Shown here: positions 62,683-64,000 of the stretch, one piece after another
Layout of the letters: each line of letters starts with the position of its first letter
Numbering within the stretch: the stretch's first letter is position 1
NCBI RefSeq assembly: GCF_000739775.1
Contig: NZ_BBJH01000039.1
Location: forward strand, 34,389 to 98,388
Source of the DNA: Paraburkholderia heleia NBRC 101817
Lineage (GTDB): Bacteria > Pseudomonadota > Gammaproteobacteria > Burkholderiales > Burkholderiaceae
DNA length: 64,000 bases
Reading direction: 5' to 3'
The notes under the pieces: model-generated
Databases searched by the model: none
What the model was told of the DNA's origin: nothing
Seen by the model: only the letters and a program-made list of their open reading frames with translations
Position numbers and translations under genes: made by a program

Positions 62683-63341
62683 TATTGCGCTCCTTTCTTG
62701 GCGCGCGCCTTGACGGCGGGCGTCACGAAAACCTTGCCGCCCTTTGCACCCGGCACGGCACCCTTGACCAGCAGCAGCTTGCGCTCTGCGTCGATACGGG
62801 CGATTTCGAGGTTTTGCACCGTCACGGTTTCGTCACCCATGTGACCGGTCATGCGCTTGCCCGGGAACACGCGACCCGGATCCTGCGCCATACCGATCGA
62901 GCCCGGCACATTGTGCGAGCGCGAGTTACCGTGCGAAGCACGACCCGAAGCGAAGTTGTAACGCTTGATGGTACCGGCGTAGCCCTTACCGATCGAGGTG
63001 CCTTGCACGTCGATCTTCTGGCCTTCTTCGAAGAGTTCCACACCGATCACGGCGCCAGCGGACAGTTCGGCGGCCTTAGCGGCGTCGATCTGGAATTCCT
63101 TGAGGATTTCACCGGCTTGAACGCCAGCTTTGGCGAGATGACCTGCGAGCGGCTTCGTCACGCGCGATGCGCGGCGAGTACCGAAAGCAACCTGCACGGC
63201 CGTGTAGCCGTCGGTTTCAACAGTCTTGATCTGCGTCACGCGGTTGTCGGACACGTCCAGCACGGTCACGGGAATCGAATCCCCTTCGGCCGTGAAGATA
63301 CGGGTCATGCCAACCTTGCGACCTACGAGTCCAAGGCTCAT
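62682..63341 (-). CDS. rplC: 50S ribosomal protein L3
   Basis: L3 is among the first proteins on 23S rRNA. The 219-residue product has SLGLVGRKVGMTRIFTAEGDSIPVTVLDV and the central loop SHGNSRSHNVPGSIGMAQDPGRVFPGKRMTGHMG. That loop contains the Gln that is methylated by PrmB in related bacteria. The ATG at 63341 is chosen because GGAG lies six bases before it; the ATG four codons upstream overlaps that ribosome site. A promoter-containing gap separates it from rpsJ. Confidence 0.97.
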   Translation of the reverse strand: MSLGLVGRKVGMTRIFTAEGDSIPVTVLDVSDNRVTQIKTVETDGYTAVQVAFGTRRASRVTKPLAGHLAKAGVQAGEILKEFQIDAAKAAELSAGAVIGVELFEEGQKIDVQGTSIGKGYAGTIKRYNFASGRASHGNSRSHNVPGSIGMAQDPGRVFPGKRMTGHMGDETVTVQNLEIARIDAERKLLLVKGAVPGAKGGKVFVTPAVKARAKKGAQ

Positions 63342-63473
63342 CGTTTTCTCCATTCCCGACTGCGATTGGTCGGGGCTAATTTACAAAGTACCGGCATGTT
63401 TTCGAGGCGCTTTTGACAGACGGACCCGAAAGGGACACACCGATTTTTTGCGCAAACGCGCGAAAAGACGTCA

Positions 63474-63502
63474 AGTATAACGTCCTTCCTCGTTTTCCGC
63501 AA
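63474..63502 (-). promoter_or_regulatory. Predicted internal promoter between rpsJ and rplC
   Basis: The minus strand reads TTGCGG (63497-63502), 17 bases, then TATACT (63474-63479), in the 211-base rpsJ-rplC gap. It would give a leader of about 125 bases before rplC. An AGCGCC/GGCGCT stem lies just after rpsJ, on the upstream side of the promoter, and could be a weak rpsJ end. Confidence 0.5.
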
Positions 63503-63552
63503 GCAATCAAAGACTTAGCGCCACCCGAAGATTCCGGCGGCGCTCGAGGCTC

Positions 63553-63864
63553 TTACTGCAGCTTGATTTCGACGTCCACGCCAGCCGGGAGGTCCAGCTT
63601 CATCAGCGCGTCGACGGTCTTGTCCGTCGGGTCGACGATGTCCATCAGGCGCAGGTGCGTACGGATTTCGAGCTGGTCGCGCGACGTCTTGTTGACGTGC
63701 GGCGAACGCAGGATGTCGAAACGCTGGATACGCGTCGGCAGCGGCACCGGACCGCGGACGATTGCGCCCGTGCGCTTCGCCGTATCGACGATTTCAGCAG
63801 CCGACTGGTCGATCAGACGGTAGTCGAAAGCCTTCAGACGGATACGGATTTTTTGGTTCTGCAT
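63553..63864 (-). CDS. rpsJ: 30S ribosomal protein S10
   Basis: S10 (also the NusE antitermination factor) is a 103-residue protein: MQNQKIRIRLKAFDYRLIDQ, then RGPVPLPTRIQRFDILRSPHVNKTSRDQLEIRTHLRLMDI, the full family pattern. The ATG at 63864 is used; the in-frame upstream stretch overlaps a hairpin and is not coding. It is likely preceded by tuf beyond the window. A hairpin at 63923-63957 lies in its leader. Confidence 0.98.
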   Translation of the reverse strand: MQNQKIRIRLKAFDYRLIDQSAAEIVDTAKRTGAIVRGPVPLPTRIQRFDILRSPHVNKTSRDQLEIRTHLRLMDIVDPTDKTVDALMKLDLPAGVDVEIKLQ

Positions 63865-63922
63865 GATGATTCCTTGAAAAGAGCGAGGCGGACTTGCGCC
63901 GCCAGACAATATAAAGAGCGCA

Positions 63923-63957
63923 GGACCACCCCGCGGCAAGGCGCCGAGAGGTGGTCC
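63923..63957 (-). promoter_or_regulatory. Compound hairpin in the rpsJ leader
   Basis: GGACCACC (63923-63930) pairs with GGTGGTCC (63950-63957), and inside CGGC (63934-63937) pairs with GCCG (63943-63946). A short T-rich stretch (CTCTTTATATT) follows about six bases later on the minus strand. It could end the upstream tuf transcript weakly or act as a leader structure for rpsJ. The remaining 63958-64000 holds no gene visible here. Confidence 0.4.
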
Positions 63958-64000
63958 CTGGGTACATCAACTTCTACAGCAAGCCGGGTATTCTACTCGA

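Overview
The window is a GC-rich, gene-dense stretch of proteobacterial core chromosome. The gene order (mlaFEDACB next to a thi operon, gltBD, pilM-Q/aroKB, msrPQ, resB/ccsB, then the alpha, spc and S10 ribosomal blocks) and the protein sequences point to the main chromosome of a Burkholderia-group betaproteobacterium (Burkholderia, Paraburkholderia or Caballeronia). That assignment is inference from family knowledge; no rRNA gene is present. I found no insertion sequence, prophage, CRISPR array, tRNA or rRNA. GTG and TTG starts are common (mlaB, mlaF, the SDR gene, ugpQ, dgt, aroK, cutA, rpsD, secY, rpsN).

Region by region: 1-5.1 kb holds the Mla phospholipid-trafficking operon on the minus strand (mlaF-E-D-A-C-B), followed by an ABC ATPase cut by the window edge. 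5.2-9.1 kb holds thiO-thiS-thiG-thiE behind a TPP riboswitch, with a previously unlisted 26-codon membrane-peptide reading frame between riboswitch and thiO. 9.3-14.9 kb holds plus-strand accessory metabolism: an SbmA-like ABC transporter, an SDR protein lacking the catalytic Tyr, an MFS transporter and a DadA-like oxidase. 14.9-23.3 kb holds thpR, gltD, gltB and a degenerate REP-associated transposase homologue. 23.4-28.7 kb holds ompW, a DUF883 protein, ugpQ, dgt, aroB and aroK. 28.8-33.0 kb is a compact type IV pilus/competence secretin operon, pilM-pilN-(pilO+pilP fused)-pilQ. 33.3-37.9 kb holds ponA/mrcA, cyaY, lptM and lysA. 37.9-44.2 kb holds msrQ/msrP and the System II cytochrome c maturation genes ccsB/resB with a cytochrome c4. 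44.4-48.9 kb holds engB, hemB, dsbD and cutA.

49.1-64.0 kb is a ribosomal protein superoperon on the minus strand, read from high to low coordinates: rpsJ; rplC-D-W-B, rpsS, rplV, rpsC, rplP, rpmC, rpsQ; rplN-X-E, rpsN, rpsH, rplF, rplR, rpsE, rpmD, rplO, secY, infA, rpmJ; rpsM, rpsK, rpsD, rpoA, rplQ. It is not one seamless block. Structured gaps lie at rpsJ/rplC, rpsQ/rplN, rpsK/rpsD, rpsD/rpoA and rpoA/rplQ, with promoter-like sequences in the first two and a terminator-shaped hairpin at rpsD/rpoA.

The most unusual items are: the RAYT homologue with both catalytic motifs erased and a Gly/Ser/His tail; the PilO-PilP fusion; a minus-strand intrinsic terminator between two plus-strand genes, preceded by a hairpin whose loop is an anti-Shine-Dalgarno sequence (candidate sRNA); the riboswitch-linked mini-ORF overlapping thiO; and the regulatory dyads in the ribosomal gaps.
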